Origin: Casuarius casuarius
Lineage: Eukaryota; Chordata; Aves; Casuariiformes; Casuariidae
Direction: 5' to 3'
Length of the DNA: 64,000 bases
Assembly: GCA_003342895.1 (NCBI GenBank)
Contig: PTFA01000159.1
Coordinates: 806,001-870,000, forward strand
This document shows, piece by piece, positions 1 through 12,159 of the stretch. Positions within the stretch are counted from its first letter, which is position 1. Each line of letters begins with the position of its first letter. The notes under the pieces are model-generated. The model worked only from the letters and a program-made list of their open reading frames with translations. It ran no database searches and was not told where the DNA came from. The position numbers were made by a program, and so were the translations under genes.

Positions 1-1865
1 AGGGGTCTTATAAGCGGTACAAGATAAAGCCTTTTTTCTGAGACTGTGCAGTCTATCATATGCACAACGCTCATGTCAATAGACCAAATAAAAAAAAAAA
101 AAAAAACTGTCCAGAGAGAGACAAAGAGGACATGGTAATAATGAAAGAAGGCATGCTTCCAAACTTTTGTCTGTGTGAAACAGAAGACATCACAACATGG
201 ACAAAAATGCTGAGGAAATGTCCTATATTCCAGAACCATCCAGTGCTTGTAGCCACTGCCAGTTTAGACCTTGACTCAAGTATAAGAAATTATATTTCTG
301 TATATCATAGAAGTACTCTTTACAACAAACAGAAGACCAGCTCATTAAGGAAAACAATTTATCATGCAGAGCAGAAGTGGCTGCCACAGAAAGTCAAGGC
401 ATGGTACTGCCTGATTCACAGGAAGTGTTGTCTGTGCTGCTACGGAGATTACTCAACACAGACAGATGTCTTCCATCACCAAAGCCACTTTAGGTACTGC
501 AACACCACATCACGATCTGCCATGTAGATGTACTAGCTGTTGCATTTTCAAAGCTGACTTGAATTTAAAAGGTATTTTTGAGAAAGTTACTTTTGATTTA
601 TAACTGATGATCATATTAGCTCACTATCCAATTCTCTATCATATTTTCTTTTCTCCAAGCTTCAAGTTGTGACAGCATTAACACTAGCTGTTCCCTTACT
701 AGCTTCCCTTACTAGCTATTCTTCAGGTTTATTGTTACAGAGAGTCAACCTAATGAAATAATTAGAAAATTCATAGATTTAAGACTTCCCACAGCTACAG
801 CTCTGACATGAGACGCATTCTATTCCTATGTTCAATTCATCTAAGATGATATATGCTGGCAAAGAATGACAACCTGGTTTCTGCACTTGAATTTAGTGAT
901 ATAAATGTGACTAAAAGTCATTCAATTTAAGCAAAGTTTTAATGTTAATCCAGTGCCACGAGAAACAAAATTTTGCCCGGAGTCTGTTTTTTAAAACATC
1001 TGGAATGCAAGCAATAATTGTCTTAATTAAAATGTATGAAGAGTCTTTGTCTATTTGGTATTTTTATATTTAGCAGTTTCAAAAAATCTCCGTTTCATTA
1101 GCAGATGCATGTCCCCAATACCTTCTTTTTAGCTTTTCCATTGTGATACAGAACATGTTTTTTTCTCTGAGTGTCTTTTAAAATGCAAATAAAATGGTAT
1201 AAAGCTGAATAAAGATGAAAGTTATGTCTTGTAGAATTCTATAATGAAACAGGAATAAAAAAAGAGGATCAGGGAGGAAGAAAAAGAAAAGAATTGCACC
1301 TTAGTGAACGAATCTCATTGATGACAGCTGTCAGCTTCAAGGTAGTGTTATGACTTTTGTTTCAGAAAAGTAGAGCTTCATCCACTACGGGTCATGCTGG
1401 AAGACCTGATCAAAGACACTTTGCTTCACACACACAGGAACTAACAAATGTAGGTTGTGCAGGGTTTCCCGTAAAACCATCTTCCAGCTCTACATTCAGT
1501 AGGTTTGGCACCATCACCCATAACCTGAAAGAGAAAATGATGAAAATCAGAGGTGCAGACATAAAACTAGCCCTAGTTTCTAAGCTTCTGAAGTGTTTTT
1601 ATTCCCAAAGTCTGTGGGAAGTTTTTCACAGAAGTTCGTCCTGAATTTTCCAAATAACCTTTTAATACAAACAACATTCATAAAAATCCACGTAACTATG
1701 AGCAGTCTGAGAATAGATTAACATCATTTCAATTGCTTGATTTTAAGCTGCCATAACATTCTAAGATATCACTTCAGGATGTGCAATTGTAAAGTCAATA
1801 ACTGTCTCTTGGAGGTGGTTGATTCTGTTTCACAAGTTAACTTTTACTTTGGCTAATATGATTTG
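1..1865. other. Unique AT-rich non-coding DNA, no recognised gene
   Basis: I see no coding gene or transposon here. It contains a 17-base A run at 90-106 and a short tandem duplication at 691-716. The longest open frame of the window (60-527, plus, 155 codons) starts here. It has a lysine run encoded by the A tract, low-complexity Cys/His/Ser-rich composition and no recognisable domain. I treat it as a chance frame, although part of a non-coding transcript cannot be excluded. Confidence 0.6.
691..716. repeat. Perfect 13-bp tandem duplication
   Basis: The unit TTCCCTTACTAGC occurs twice head to tail (691-703 and 704-716) with no mismatch. A partial relative of the unit (ACTAGCTGTTCCC) overlaps just upstream. 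This looks like replication slippage and has no evident function. Confidence 0.9.
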
Positions 1866-1870
1866 ATTAC
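1866..1870. repeat. Target-site duplication, left copy (ATTAC)
   Basis: ATTAC lies immediately before the TG that opens the LTR and is repeated exactly at 2841-2845, immediately after its closing CA. A perfect 5-bp duplication in this position marks an integrase-made insertion. Confidence 0.85.
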
Positions 1871-2475
1871 TGTGGCGGACAGATGAATGAATTTTTTGCC
1901 TTAAACATTTCTTGGTGCATGGGGTGCAGGCAGGCCACAACCCTGAACAAGCCTTCTGTCTCTGGCGGAAACAGGACTGGGCTGCTGCGACCCCCGAGAT
2001 GGCCTCCCTGCGACCACCCAGGACACNCCGAGCCTGCACTGAACGAGACCACAATCAGGCAGAGATTTTGGGATCTGGACTGTAAATTATTGTCCGTTTT
2101 TAGCACAACTTCTATAAAACGTGCTTGGCATGAGTGGCTAAATTTGCTGAAGCCTTAGGCCGCACTCCCTAGTTCAGTGAGAAAGGGCCCCAGAGCTGGT
2201 GCAGGTGGGAATGATAAGGGAGTTACCAGCAATTTGCATTCCTGTGCACTGCTGAAACAGTGCTAATTGCTGGAGTTACCACCTCTTTGTCATGACCTTG
2301 AGAGACAATGGCTGGACCCAAGAATGGAGACACACCTGTCAGCAGAAACGGCAACAGTAAACGGCCTACCTAGGGACAGTGATGAGACCCAATAAGGAGC
2401 AGGAGACCCCAGACCCAAATATTACTATTGGTCTGAACTACCACGTGAGGAGTGGGAAACTTAATTTGAAAAAGC

Positions 2476-2481
2476 TATAAT
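2476..2481 (+). promoter_or_regulatory. TATA-like box in the solo LTR
   Basis: TATAAT follows AAGC and precedes TGCCCAGGG. It lies about 265 bases upstream of the AATAAA signal, a plausible U3 promoter position. Assignment is by motif and position only. Confidence 0.45.
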
Positions 2482-2743
2482 TGCCCAGGGATTTGTTTGT
2501 TTGGCCTCTCTCTCTTTTCTCGTCCCTGGTCCCTTGTCCCTCTCGTCCCTCGTCCCTCACCCCTCGTCGGAGGCACCCAGCTTGAGCTGTGATTCGAACG
2601 GAGTCAGCGGAACATCATCGGCCTTGGAGTGGTGGTAGCTAGCTTCCTCTCTCCTTTTCCAACTTTTCTCTATCTTTTCCTCTTACCCTTGTTCCCCTCT
2701 CCCCTTTGCCTTTCCCCACCTCTTTTTTCCTCACTCCGTTGAA

Positions 2744-2749
2744 AATAAA
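2744..2749 (+). promoter_or_regulatory. Polyadenylation signal in the solo LTR
   Basis: A canonical AATAAA sits between the pyrimidine-rich tract and the LTR terminus, followed by GTTAAAAGGTTGT. This is where the R region of an LTR is expected to carry its polyadenylation signal. It could still end transcripts that read in from upstream on the plus strand. Confidence 0.6.
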
Positions 2750-2840
2750 GTTAAAAGGTTGTACGATATTTGACTGGTTTTAGCGTCTTAATCTCGTCCT
2801 TGGGATCGAAACGAAACCTTCCCGATATCGGATCGGGACA

Positions 2841-2845
2841 ATTAC
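2841..2845. repeat. Target-site duplication, right copy (ATTAC)
   Basis: Exact copy of 1866-1870, directly after the closing CA of the LTR. See the left copy. Confidence 0.85.
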
Positions 2846-5800
2846 TCAGAAAACAAAACGTCCTAATATGTTGTAGTCCTTTTAGAAACAATACTGGTAA
2901 ACTTTCCAAAATCAATAAAGAAAAAGCTTTCAGTTTGGTTTAATTAGACTAATCAAATGTACTTCATCAGAAGTTTACAGGTCAAATCCAGACACATTAT
3001 GGAGCATAAGAAAGAAGAGCAAGAGTTTGGACAGGTCAGAGAAGTGAAAGCATGTCTGTCACTGTATAGATCCACCTCCTTACCAGGAGAGGAGCTTGGA
3101 AGTCCCATGTACTGTTTCTACACTGAGAGGCAGTTGTGCTTTATAGTGCATCCTGAATTTCTGCTCCTTCACTGTGCAAATTGGCTATATCCCAGCTGAA
3201 TGTTCACCCTGGGCACATCCTTTGGAAGTAACCTAGGATGTTTACAAAGGGACTGAATTTCCATGCAGTCCAATAGCATCTGTCTCAGTCAGAGCAATTG
3301 GGTGCCACATATGAGCGGCATACCACAAAGTAGAAAGTATACCACAGACGAATTTACAATATAGTCACAGTCATAGGAACACTTTAGCCATTTGCCAGAC
3401 TAGCCTCTTAAGTACTTATCTCTGGGTTAGCTTCCAAGGGAAGTTTTTTTCCACTAGTCCAATGCTAACTTTAGCAATCTAAAAGTCAAGTACCAACTGA
3501 ATTTACTTCAAGCATGCAGTGGAAGCAGAAAACTATACCTGACTACTCCCAGAGTTTGCTTTCTCAAGCAGTAGCTCTTCTGAGTCCAAGAGTTACACTT
3601 CTTGATGTTCATGAGGTATAAAATCAGACTAGTAGTTGGTAACTTTGTGTACAGTAACTTGTACATTTCATGATGCTTGGAGGAGCATCGATGAAACATC
3701 GGTGAAATTGGATTACCCTTGTCCTTTTTCTTTTGTTCTTGGAAGTGACTTGCGGAAGGCCACCTCCCTTTGTCTTTTTAACAGATTGTATTTTATACTT
3801 CCACGAAACAAAGCCATCAGTCACTAGGATGTGTTACACTGACCAGAAAAAAAAGCCGTATTTGCCTTCATCAATCTTTCTTAAAATTACCACTGAAAAC
3901 ACTAATCTTACCAGCGATGTTTGGCCATGAGGCCTTTTTTTTTCAAGCAATCTGTGAAGCAAAACATCCGTTTAGTTCCACTCATAATTGCTAATTATGT
4001 TTATTACTAATTAACTTTTTCTTTACAGATGGTTCCTGAGGAAGACCTTCAGGTCAAAATACATTTTCAACTCTTATTTTTAACAGCGTCTTTAACTAAT
4101 TCTTTCTCCCATCTGCAGCTCACATAAGCATGTTTTCTTTGTCATTTGATTAGGACTATTTGGTTTTTAATCTCAAGTATATCTCAGTATAATATGTACC
4201 ATCATCGGCACTGAGCACATCCTAGTCTCTAGTGTTACTTCACATCAAGCCTGAAAAGTAAAGGAAAGATTTCTACATTTATTATCAGGAACTGGCACAC
4301 AAAGAGTCTCAGGACTAACGCTAACAAAAAAAATTGAGGTCTAACATCCCTAAGATCCCTTCTGCAGAATGAAAACCAGGACCCAAATTCAGCAGATGCC
4401 CAGGCTTCCTGTATCATCAATAAAGAATATTAGGCATCTCCCAAAGGAGAACCCACACTCTGAGCACAACAGTATCTAAGTCTGGGACATTTGCTCAGCA
4501 CATTTCCCCATTGCCCATATGCAGCCTCATCCATGGCTCAGGATGGGTCGGTCACCGCAGCAGTCAGGATCCTCTCCTGCTGGCTGGAGCTGCTGCGATT
4601 GTTCTGCCTCACAACGCAGAAGAAAGACACAGCAATGCTCAACATTTTCTTCACTTAAAAAGCAATAGTGCTACCACTTCCCTGTAACAGAACAGATACA
4701 GAAGTAGACACCTGGCCTGCCTCTTACCCAAGGGTATTGAAACTCTTATATATCCAGTTTGCGATATTAACGACTTCTGGGTTTTAGGTATTTCCGGGAT
4801 GAGATGGTTCACTGTAGAGATGGGAAAGAAAGGCAGAGAAAGGCAATCCAATTTCAGACTTAAGAAACTCACGCCTATCCAAGTCCTAATTCAGACAGCA
4901 AAATCTTTTATATCATCTAGCTGCAAGCTAATAGATTGTCCACTTTCTCTATCACAGCAGAGGTCAAATGCTTCTTTGCAACAGCCTATATTATCACACT
5001 AACCATTCACTGTCAACAATTATGCGATTGGGCTCTTGCAAGACTATTAATTGCATTTCAAGGTATAGTTCCTATAACTTAGTACACAGTCATTGTTTTG
5101 ATGTGTTGGCTGCTATGCACTGACTAGCATAACATTATATTTTATAAAATATTCCTCTGAAAATTCATATAAAACTGGAGTTGGTCTCCAGGGGAATACA
5201 AATGAAAAAATAAAGCACAATAAAATGAGGCACAATGCTTTGAAATAAGTTAAATTCTGTGATAACAAAATACAGCTTTCCTCATGAGTAGTAAGCAGTA
5301 AATTTATGTGGTACATCATTGCTACATTGCATTATGGATAGGATTTTTTTAATATTTCAAAGCAAAAAGCATTCTGGATATGCTACCTTTCTGTATCCCC
5401 TGTATGTTTCAGTTACTTATGTCAAAGAAAGGCTATCCAATTATCAGAAGGTTTCAACCAGAAAAAGATGGTTAGAAAGGCTTTCTGAATACGGTAAAAT
5501 CTTCCCAGAATTCTGGAGAGTTTCCTGTGGGCCTCGATGAGTGAAACTGCATGTGGAAGTCTCCTCTACCTACCTCCATGGGAACTGTACAGAGGGAGCT
5601 CCAGCTGTCCCATGGGCATCATTGTTTGAAGGCTGTTCTTAGCCTGCTATAAAAAAACGGGTTCCTCATCCTTGAGAAATACTTTCCTGGGGCTGAAGAT
5701 TCTGCAAGTGAAATAAAACAAAGCAGAAATATTCAGACCGGGGTGATTTTTACTCTTTTCCTCTGCAGTTGATAACACCACCATCTGCTCAAGGATTTTC

Positions 5801-5925
5801 TGCAAGCAGGCTATATTCTTTGAATAAACTGTTCACTCCAGATTGTTTGCTCCACTCTATATAGCAATCTACAGTTGTTGATTAATTAAAGTGCACAGTT
5901 CCCTAGTGAGAAATGCACATACTGT
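2846..5925. other. Unique AT-rich non-coding DNA
   Basis: No gene or recognised repeat. Open frames are all under about 80 codons, overlap on both strands and show no domain. Only short homopolymer runs stand out. Confidence 0.6.
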
Positions 5926-5998
5926 TATTCCAGATGGGGAAACTAAGGCACAAAGAGTTTTTCTGACCTGCAAAAAATGATTGGAGAATTCAGGTTTA
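5926..5998 (+). repeat. MIR-like (CORE-SINE) fossil, partial
   Basis: The segment from the ATGGGGAAACTAAGGCACAAAGAG motif (about 5933-5957) resembles the conserved core of MIR elements, where a GAAACTGAGGCACAGAGAG-like motif is followed by a TGACTTGCC-like segment. Here TCTGACCTGC follows at the right spacing, and then a decayed tail. The copy is short and diverged, as expected for an element that stopped moving early in amniote history. Assigned from memory of the consensus. Confidence 0.5.
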
Positions 5999-5999
5999 A

Positions 6000-8900
6000 A
6001 TAGTAGATCACCAGAGCAATCCATCCCAGTCATTACATAGCAGGCTGAAATATTCTGTCATATGCTCCTTTTTTTTTCTTATTTTTTGAGCAGTGAGATT
6101 TTGGGGAAGGAACTCCACTAAAAGGTCCTTCCACATGCTTTCAAAAGCAGCTACAACTGCTAGTGATAAATAATGATGAGTGTACACTGTCATCTGATGT
6201 CAGACTGCACTGCCCGGCTCCTGCTCTGAAAATTCATTAGTCAAGGGCATCTTTCAGTGGACGAGTTCCAAGGTGGACCATTATACCTGTGCATTGCAAA
6301 CACATACAAGATGATTCAGACTACCACATTGATCCTCCTGTTTGGAAATTAATTAAAAAATATATGCATTTGATTTTAAAACAGGTCATTCCTCCCTCCT
6401 CCCCCAGAAAAATAAAAGGCAAAGGATTGAAAGGATTAAATTATTAACTTGGTGCCTTGCCAACAGGAATGCAACCCACAAGTGAAAGACGTTATATAAG
6501 CAGAAAAACTAAATAGCCTAACAAATGAAGTTTCAAGACAATCCAAAAGTATCACAAAGTGAATGAAAATACTCTTTCTTGCTGCAAATGAGCTAGAAAA
6601 TAATTGCAGACTTCTTATTTGCAGATGATTTGTACAGAAATATTTGTTTTCATGCTCTGTGTGTACAGTTTGCATAGGTACAGCTCTATAAACTGCAGTT
6701 AGGTTAGCATGAATGATTTAGCATATATAGACTTTAAGAAACATTAAAGATTAAAACCGCCATATCCATAAGCTTACACTGTAGTTTAAACAAGGACAAT
6801 CACATGGCAGTGTTTCAGGAAGGAAGAGGTATTACTGAGAAGAAGCTTTGCGCCTTGAGAGAGTTAGAGAGAAAAAGAGCAGGTTCTTGGCAGTGAAAAA
6901 GCGAGTCCCCCAGGATGGCTGTTTTGCAGAGTGGCTGCAATCACGAGAAGATGCAGGCGGGGCAGGGCATAGGCTTACTTCTGATGCATTTCATGGGAAT
7001 CTTGCTGCCACTCCGCAACCAGGTGTTGTCATCAGTGGGGCTCAGGCAGGTAGCAGAGCCAAGGATATGAATGGGGCAGGTAGAAGCTCAAGAGATCTCT
7101 CTCATCCATTAGCAACAAAATTAAATTAGGAGGCCAGGCTGTGCAGGGCTAGAGGGGAATGGTTGAAAATGAGAAATGAAATACATGTAAGGTAGAGCTT
7201 TGGTACCAGGGTAAGAGAAGATGATGGTTTAAATGGGCCAGGGACATAACAACTTTTCCATGCGGGCATTATCATTTCATTCTGATTCCTTCACATTTGG
7301 ATAGATAAACTTTGTGATAAACCTACAGACCACTCAGGAAATGACTGTTTGAACTGTTGAACCAATTATCCTATAGTTACTATCAAAATTGAGCTGAAAA
7401 CTGCAAAAAATACCTGGGCAAGAGCCACCAGAATGGAAGAGGATTATTTCAGGTTTGCAGCAGGTCTTTACAGCAATGTCATTTTTCTCTATCGCTTCAA
7501 CTACATCATCACATATAATATTAATTGATAATATTCCTTTTCCATGATTCATAATCAGTCACAGCTCTGACAAGTTAATTCTGCATTAACATAGTTTTTT
7601 ATTTTAGCATTTTCTTCCACAACGGAGACTAAATTATTCTCTAGTACTAAATTTAAAATGTCCTATTCATCTCACATCAAGAAAATTATCACTTCTTGCA
7701 TCAGCAATTTCAACTGGCCTCTGCTGCATGAAAATTGATGCTAACAATTGGTAAAATGCCAAGTAAACCAAATGGTTCTTGCCGTGTTGTTTTTGCATTG
7801 TAATAGCCTGTCCCTAAACGTACAATATCCTTGACAACTAAGTATGTCAGGCCAAATTCTGATCAGAGTTATTCTGGTATAGATCCAGAGTTACTTTGAT
7901 TAGCACAAGAGCAAATTTTCTTTTTACAAAATGTGTAGGTTACTGGATTCATTCTATGTAACATGCTAACACTGGTTGGTGGAAGAGAAAAAAAAAAAAA
8001 AGAGCTAAAGCTAAGTTAAAATAGTTGGTCTCAGATGATGAAAAGAAAGTAATACATGTGCGAATACATTTCATATTAAGCAGGGGGTCTGATGGAGATA
8101 TGAATTACCTAAAACTTAGAAAAACCTTCATGATAATAGTATTTCTTGTGTAGTTTTAAAATCTTGAGAGTCCAGAGTTAGAGTCTTGCTGAGTTTGGCA
8201 GCATACAGAGTAATAAAGAAGTTCAAGTCCCTATCCCCAAGATCTTGTAGTCGAAGTAGAGGAGAAAGAAGTGAATGCAGTGAGGAAAGAGATGAACAGA
8301 AGTAATAATGGGTACTTATTTCTAAGTAATGACATTAATAACAGAATCTGAAAAACAAATAGTAAGAATTCCTTCATGACTTTTTTTTTTTTTAAATAAA
8401 AGAGAAAGGACACCCCACATAGCATTTTCCCCAGTTCTATTAGCATCAAGCCCAAAAGTTCACAACAAGCTAAACAACATCTAGCTTATTCTGCAAGACA
8501 AGAGAAGGACAATTTAAAAATTCTAGCACTAACACACAGGCACACGTGCTTTTCTTCGGAGAATATGAGTTCCTTTTTCATTCCCCATGCTCCTGCACAA
8601 CATTTTATTCCCTTTGTGCTGCGTCATCAATCCAGGATTTTAGTCTCTTTTTCTTCCAAATAGTCCTGTTATTTTTTGCTTATAAAGTGTTACAATTTCC
8701 ATGCAGCAAAATGAATTGTAAAACTCTGTGTTATCACCATGCTACTTCAGTGTAAGCAGTTTGGCTTATCATTGTTGACACAAAAAGCCAGCTTCTTGCA
8801 CATATATAATGAAAGCCTTAAATGTTTTCCAAATATCTGGCTGAAATATATTATTTCTAATTAAAAAATATCCTGCAGATTTACTATTGAGGATAATAAT

Positions 8901-11900
8901 GTAACAAATAAAGACATCTTACTTAGTGCTTCAGTAGTCTAGGCAGTAGGTCAGTGTGATTTGTATGGTATATATATATTTTTTTATAATGTGGGACAAT
9001 TTTCAGGATGGCACTAAAGAAAATAAGAAGGTTCTCCCCATCCCCCCATAAAAATGGTTTACTGAGAGTGGCATCACCTTCTACTGTACTTAGCTTCTAG
9101 CTGCTTGCCATGTTTCTGTGCCTATAACTTCAGTCTAGTGCTGGACAGAAATAGACCAAATCATTATACACAGTGGAGTGTGATTCTTCATTGGGTCTTT
9201 CAGAATCACAGCAACTTAAGGATGGCATCATAGAGCACAACCAACATTTTCTTTGAATCCCCGTGGTCTCCTGGGGACACATTTGTTTTCATGCCAGCAT
9301 TGTTTTGTGGACCAATTTAGTTTTTCCTGGCTGCTGCTTTTCATATATCTGCACAGAGCAGACTTACCTCCTCTCTGCCAGTGTTCTGCTAGGCTACCCC
9401 AGCCAGGCTCTTTTAGGGTTATCTTATATCACCTGATCCCGTTTGAACTAATTTCCTAGAATGCAGACTCCTGAGTAATTAGCAATAGTGTTATTCTTTA
9501 GCAGCTATTTCTTCACTATTTTTAGATTCTTTGGCAGTCATTCTCAGTTTCTTCCATACTCTGATACAACATGGCAAGAACACAAATGTTCAATACTTAC
9601 ACTCCATCATCAGAACCAAAATGATTCTTTTGTCTTAACTCATGTCTGAAACAAAACCTTCAAGGTTTTAAATGTATTGCATTAAGCTCTTCTTTCTCTC
9701 CAATGTTATATTCTTCTGAGTGATTCAGAATTAGAAGTGAAAATAGTGTAGAAAAGTGATAGACTTGACTAGAACTATCTGTATCAAGTCTAAAAAATTG
9801 TGGGAAACTACACCATACCTATACTTGGCCCTAAATGAGACGTTTGCAACTTTTTCAGGATGCAAATAATCTGAATCTCTGTTTAGACTTCTGAACACTG
9901 TGGAGTCTGCTCTGAAGCCTTCATAAAAAGCATCCATTGCTCATTATGGTTACATATAATATCCTCTCCTTTTCCAACATGAAAACACTGGTACTGCAGT
10001 AGCTTAAAAAATAAAATAAAAACTTGATTTCTTGACTATTTGGGGCTAAAGTTCATTCTCTTGACTGGTTTTCTCATTAATGAATTCATATAGGCACCTC
10101 AAATGGAAATGCAAATGTTCATATGTGCTTAGAGAGTGCATGGACTTTTTTCCTGGGTCTGTCTTTTTTTCTTTTTTTTATATCTTTCACTAGCTTTTCC
10201 TCTTTCATCTGAGTTCCACCATGCTACCGATAATAGGAAAAGCAATGACTGACTGTGACTGTTACCAAAATGTTAGAGCTATTTTGGTAATAAGATTCAT
10301 CCAGTAGCTTTGCCAGGCAAAGCAGCACAGGTCTTGTTCATCCAGATCACCATAAGAGGACTGAACATGGCAAACAGAGCACAGTGCTGGAGAGCTGCCA
10401 TTAGAACAGGGTAATAGTTTGCTAAGCATTAACATTTTCTGTCCCAAAGGGAGAACCCAGTTACTGCAGTAATTTCAAAAAAAAGTTTGACATAAATTTA
10501 TACAATATATAAAAGCTTTATATGATATGAATTCATGAGATACATACTTTATACAAAATGTAAAAAAGGATATACGAATGGTGAGGTGAAGCTGCAAATC
10601 TATTTCTCAACAAGTATGAAATTCTCCTTTCATTAATATCAAGGCAAAACCATCCTTGATTTTAGGAAGCCTAGGCAATCATCCATGTGTTTACTTCTAG
10701 TGCCTTCTAAAGACTCTGGAAGAAATAGCTATGTACCCTTTTTCCACATAATGCTATAATCAGTTCCTAAACTATTAAGCTGGGTACAGCAGTGCTGAGG
10801 ATGGTTTGACTGGGACATGGAGCAGATGATGCTGCTGTCCAGCAAATGATTGCCTGACAAAACACTGTTAACTTCAGTGCTTCCTACCCTATCTTTCTCC
10901 GCTGCTTTGAAGCTGATGGCATATCAGACTTTAGAATTGAGAAACAAAAGAAAGCTAAATTGGATGTGATTAAGTGATGCTGTTGATTTCTGTTTTTCTC
11001 AGTTGCTAGTCCAGCTGGATGAAACTATCTTGTATAAAACCAAGGATTTTACTCGTGCTATTCGAAGGTCATACTAAGCTGAGATCATTTAAGCAAAATA
11101 GTTTCTGTGTCCTCACTGGCCCCTACTGTTTCCAAATTTCTTTTTTTTTTATGCAAGGTCCTTATTAGCAATACTTAACAAGTCTTGTATATAATATTTA
11201 AATACTTTGGTTGCTGTCAAGAAGATGTTTGAGCAGAACCATCCAGGTGAACTGCATGGGGAATGTCAGCCAATAAGAAAAATGAACAACGTGTTGTTTG
11301 ATCTTGTGTGTGGTACATTCAAATCTACAAAAGCAAAAGACACATTGAAAGCACCAGATAACCCAGCTAAAAAAATCATTTTAAGAGACTCCAACAAAAT
11401 TAAAACAATGCCTACCTTATAAAGTGCTGGTTATGACTGAAAACTCTCACTGAAATGAGAAGTCCTGGGAAGAAGGTAAAGCCATCACAGAGAATACTGC
11501 TACTTTAAAGACTATTAGAATGTCTCAAATGTGAGACGAATTTAAGTAATGCAATACATGAAGAGCCAGAGTCTGGCTTCTAAAGTGAAGCAAACCAGAG
11601 AAAGTTGTACATGAAGGTAGACTTAACAGCTGAGTTAGCATTATTCATAAAAAATTCAGCAAAAGGCTCCCTGGAGCTGAATGCTGATATGGAAGTCAAT
11701 GTGGAAGTGACATAAAAAAATTTTTTTGTGGTGAGAGAAAGCAACTGACAGGATGAAAAAGTCCTGTCTGAGAAGAAACTCATACAACATGCTCATCTGT
11801 GCATTTACTTTGGCTTTCATTCATGAAAAAGTCTTTATTATACACATACAAAAGAGAGGTTATGAAAAAAGGTGAAAACGAGTGTGGGAACTAAAATAAT

Positions 11901-11980
11901 CACCTGAGAAAATAATTAGACTCTAGGAAGAGCAGGGAACCTGGACAATGTCCAACAGCTACACTCGCAACAGGGCAGTA
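6000..11980. other. Unique AT-rich non-coding DNA
   Basis: No gene recognised. The 6840-7130 part is somewhat richer in G and C and open for 93 codons on the plus strand, but the predicted peptide has no recognisable domain. A 9190-9250 stretch faintly recalls a CR1 3' end but is too diverged to call. Otherwise there are only short homopolymer runs. Confidence 0.55.
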
Positions 11981-11984
11981 GTTG

Positions 11985-12158
11985 GGTTGCCTTGGCCTTG
12001 GCATAGGCAGCAATGCTGCCCGGGCTGCCCAGCCCCGGTCCAAATGAAGAAACTGTCAGAGAACAAGACTTTTTGCAGCCTTCTCCTTCCTGCAATAGCC
12101 CTTTTGCAGCCCCACATCCATGCGGCTCTCGGCTTTGTCTCTCTCTCTCAACCCTAAC
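11985..12158 (+). repeat. Diverged interspersed repeat, copy A, ending in CCCTAA
   Basis: Aligned by eye, this segment shares a series of blocks in the same order with 16920-17087: GGTTG(C/G)C, CGG(T/A)CC, GA(A/G)GAAACT, CTTTTTGCAGC, CTTCCT, AGCCCTTTT(G/C)CAGC, and a final ACCCTAA. The clearest block begins near 12035. I do not recognise the family. An old LTR or other retroelement piece is possible. Copy A carries about 20 extra GC-rich bases in its first half. Confidence 0.45.
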
Positions 12159-12159
12159 A

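Larger units (their letters stand above)
1871..2840 (+). mobile_element. Solitary LTR of an endogenous retrovirus (about 970 bp)
   Basis: The element begins TGTGGCGG and ends CGGGACA, so it has the TG...CA ends with a short TGT/ACA inverted repeat expected of retroviral LTRs. Perfect 5-bp duplications (ATTAC) flank it. It is clearly more GC-rich than its surroundings. The plus strand carries a TATA-like box (TATAAT, 2476-2481), a long pyrimidine-rich stretch with repeated CGTCCCT-like motifs (about 2500-2740) and an AATAAA signal at 2744-2749 about 90 bases before the end, which fits a U3-R-U5 order on the plus strand. No gag, pol or env sequence is attached, so this is most simply a solo LTR left by recombination between two LTRs. 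A 5-bp duplication is common for ERVL-like (class III) elements but does not prove the class. There is one ambiguous base (N) at 2027. Confidence 0.85.

Noticed and set aside
60..527. Longest open frame, 155 codons on the plus strand
   Set aside because: It includes a lysine run from an A tract, no recognisable domain, and overlaps an antisense frame. One frame of this length is not surprising in 64 kb.
9190..9250. Possible CR1 3' end (AGAATCACAG followed by a CACAACCAAC-like block)
   Set aside because: Only a few short blocks match, without the octamer repeat or the following CR1 blocks.
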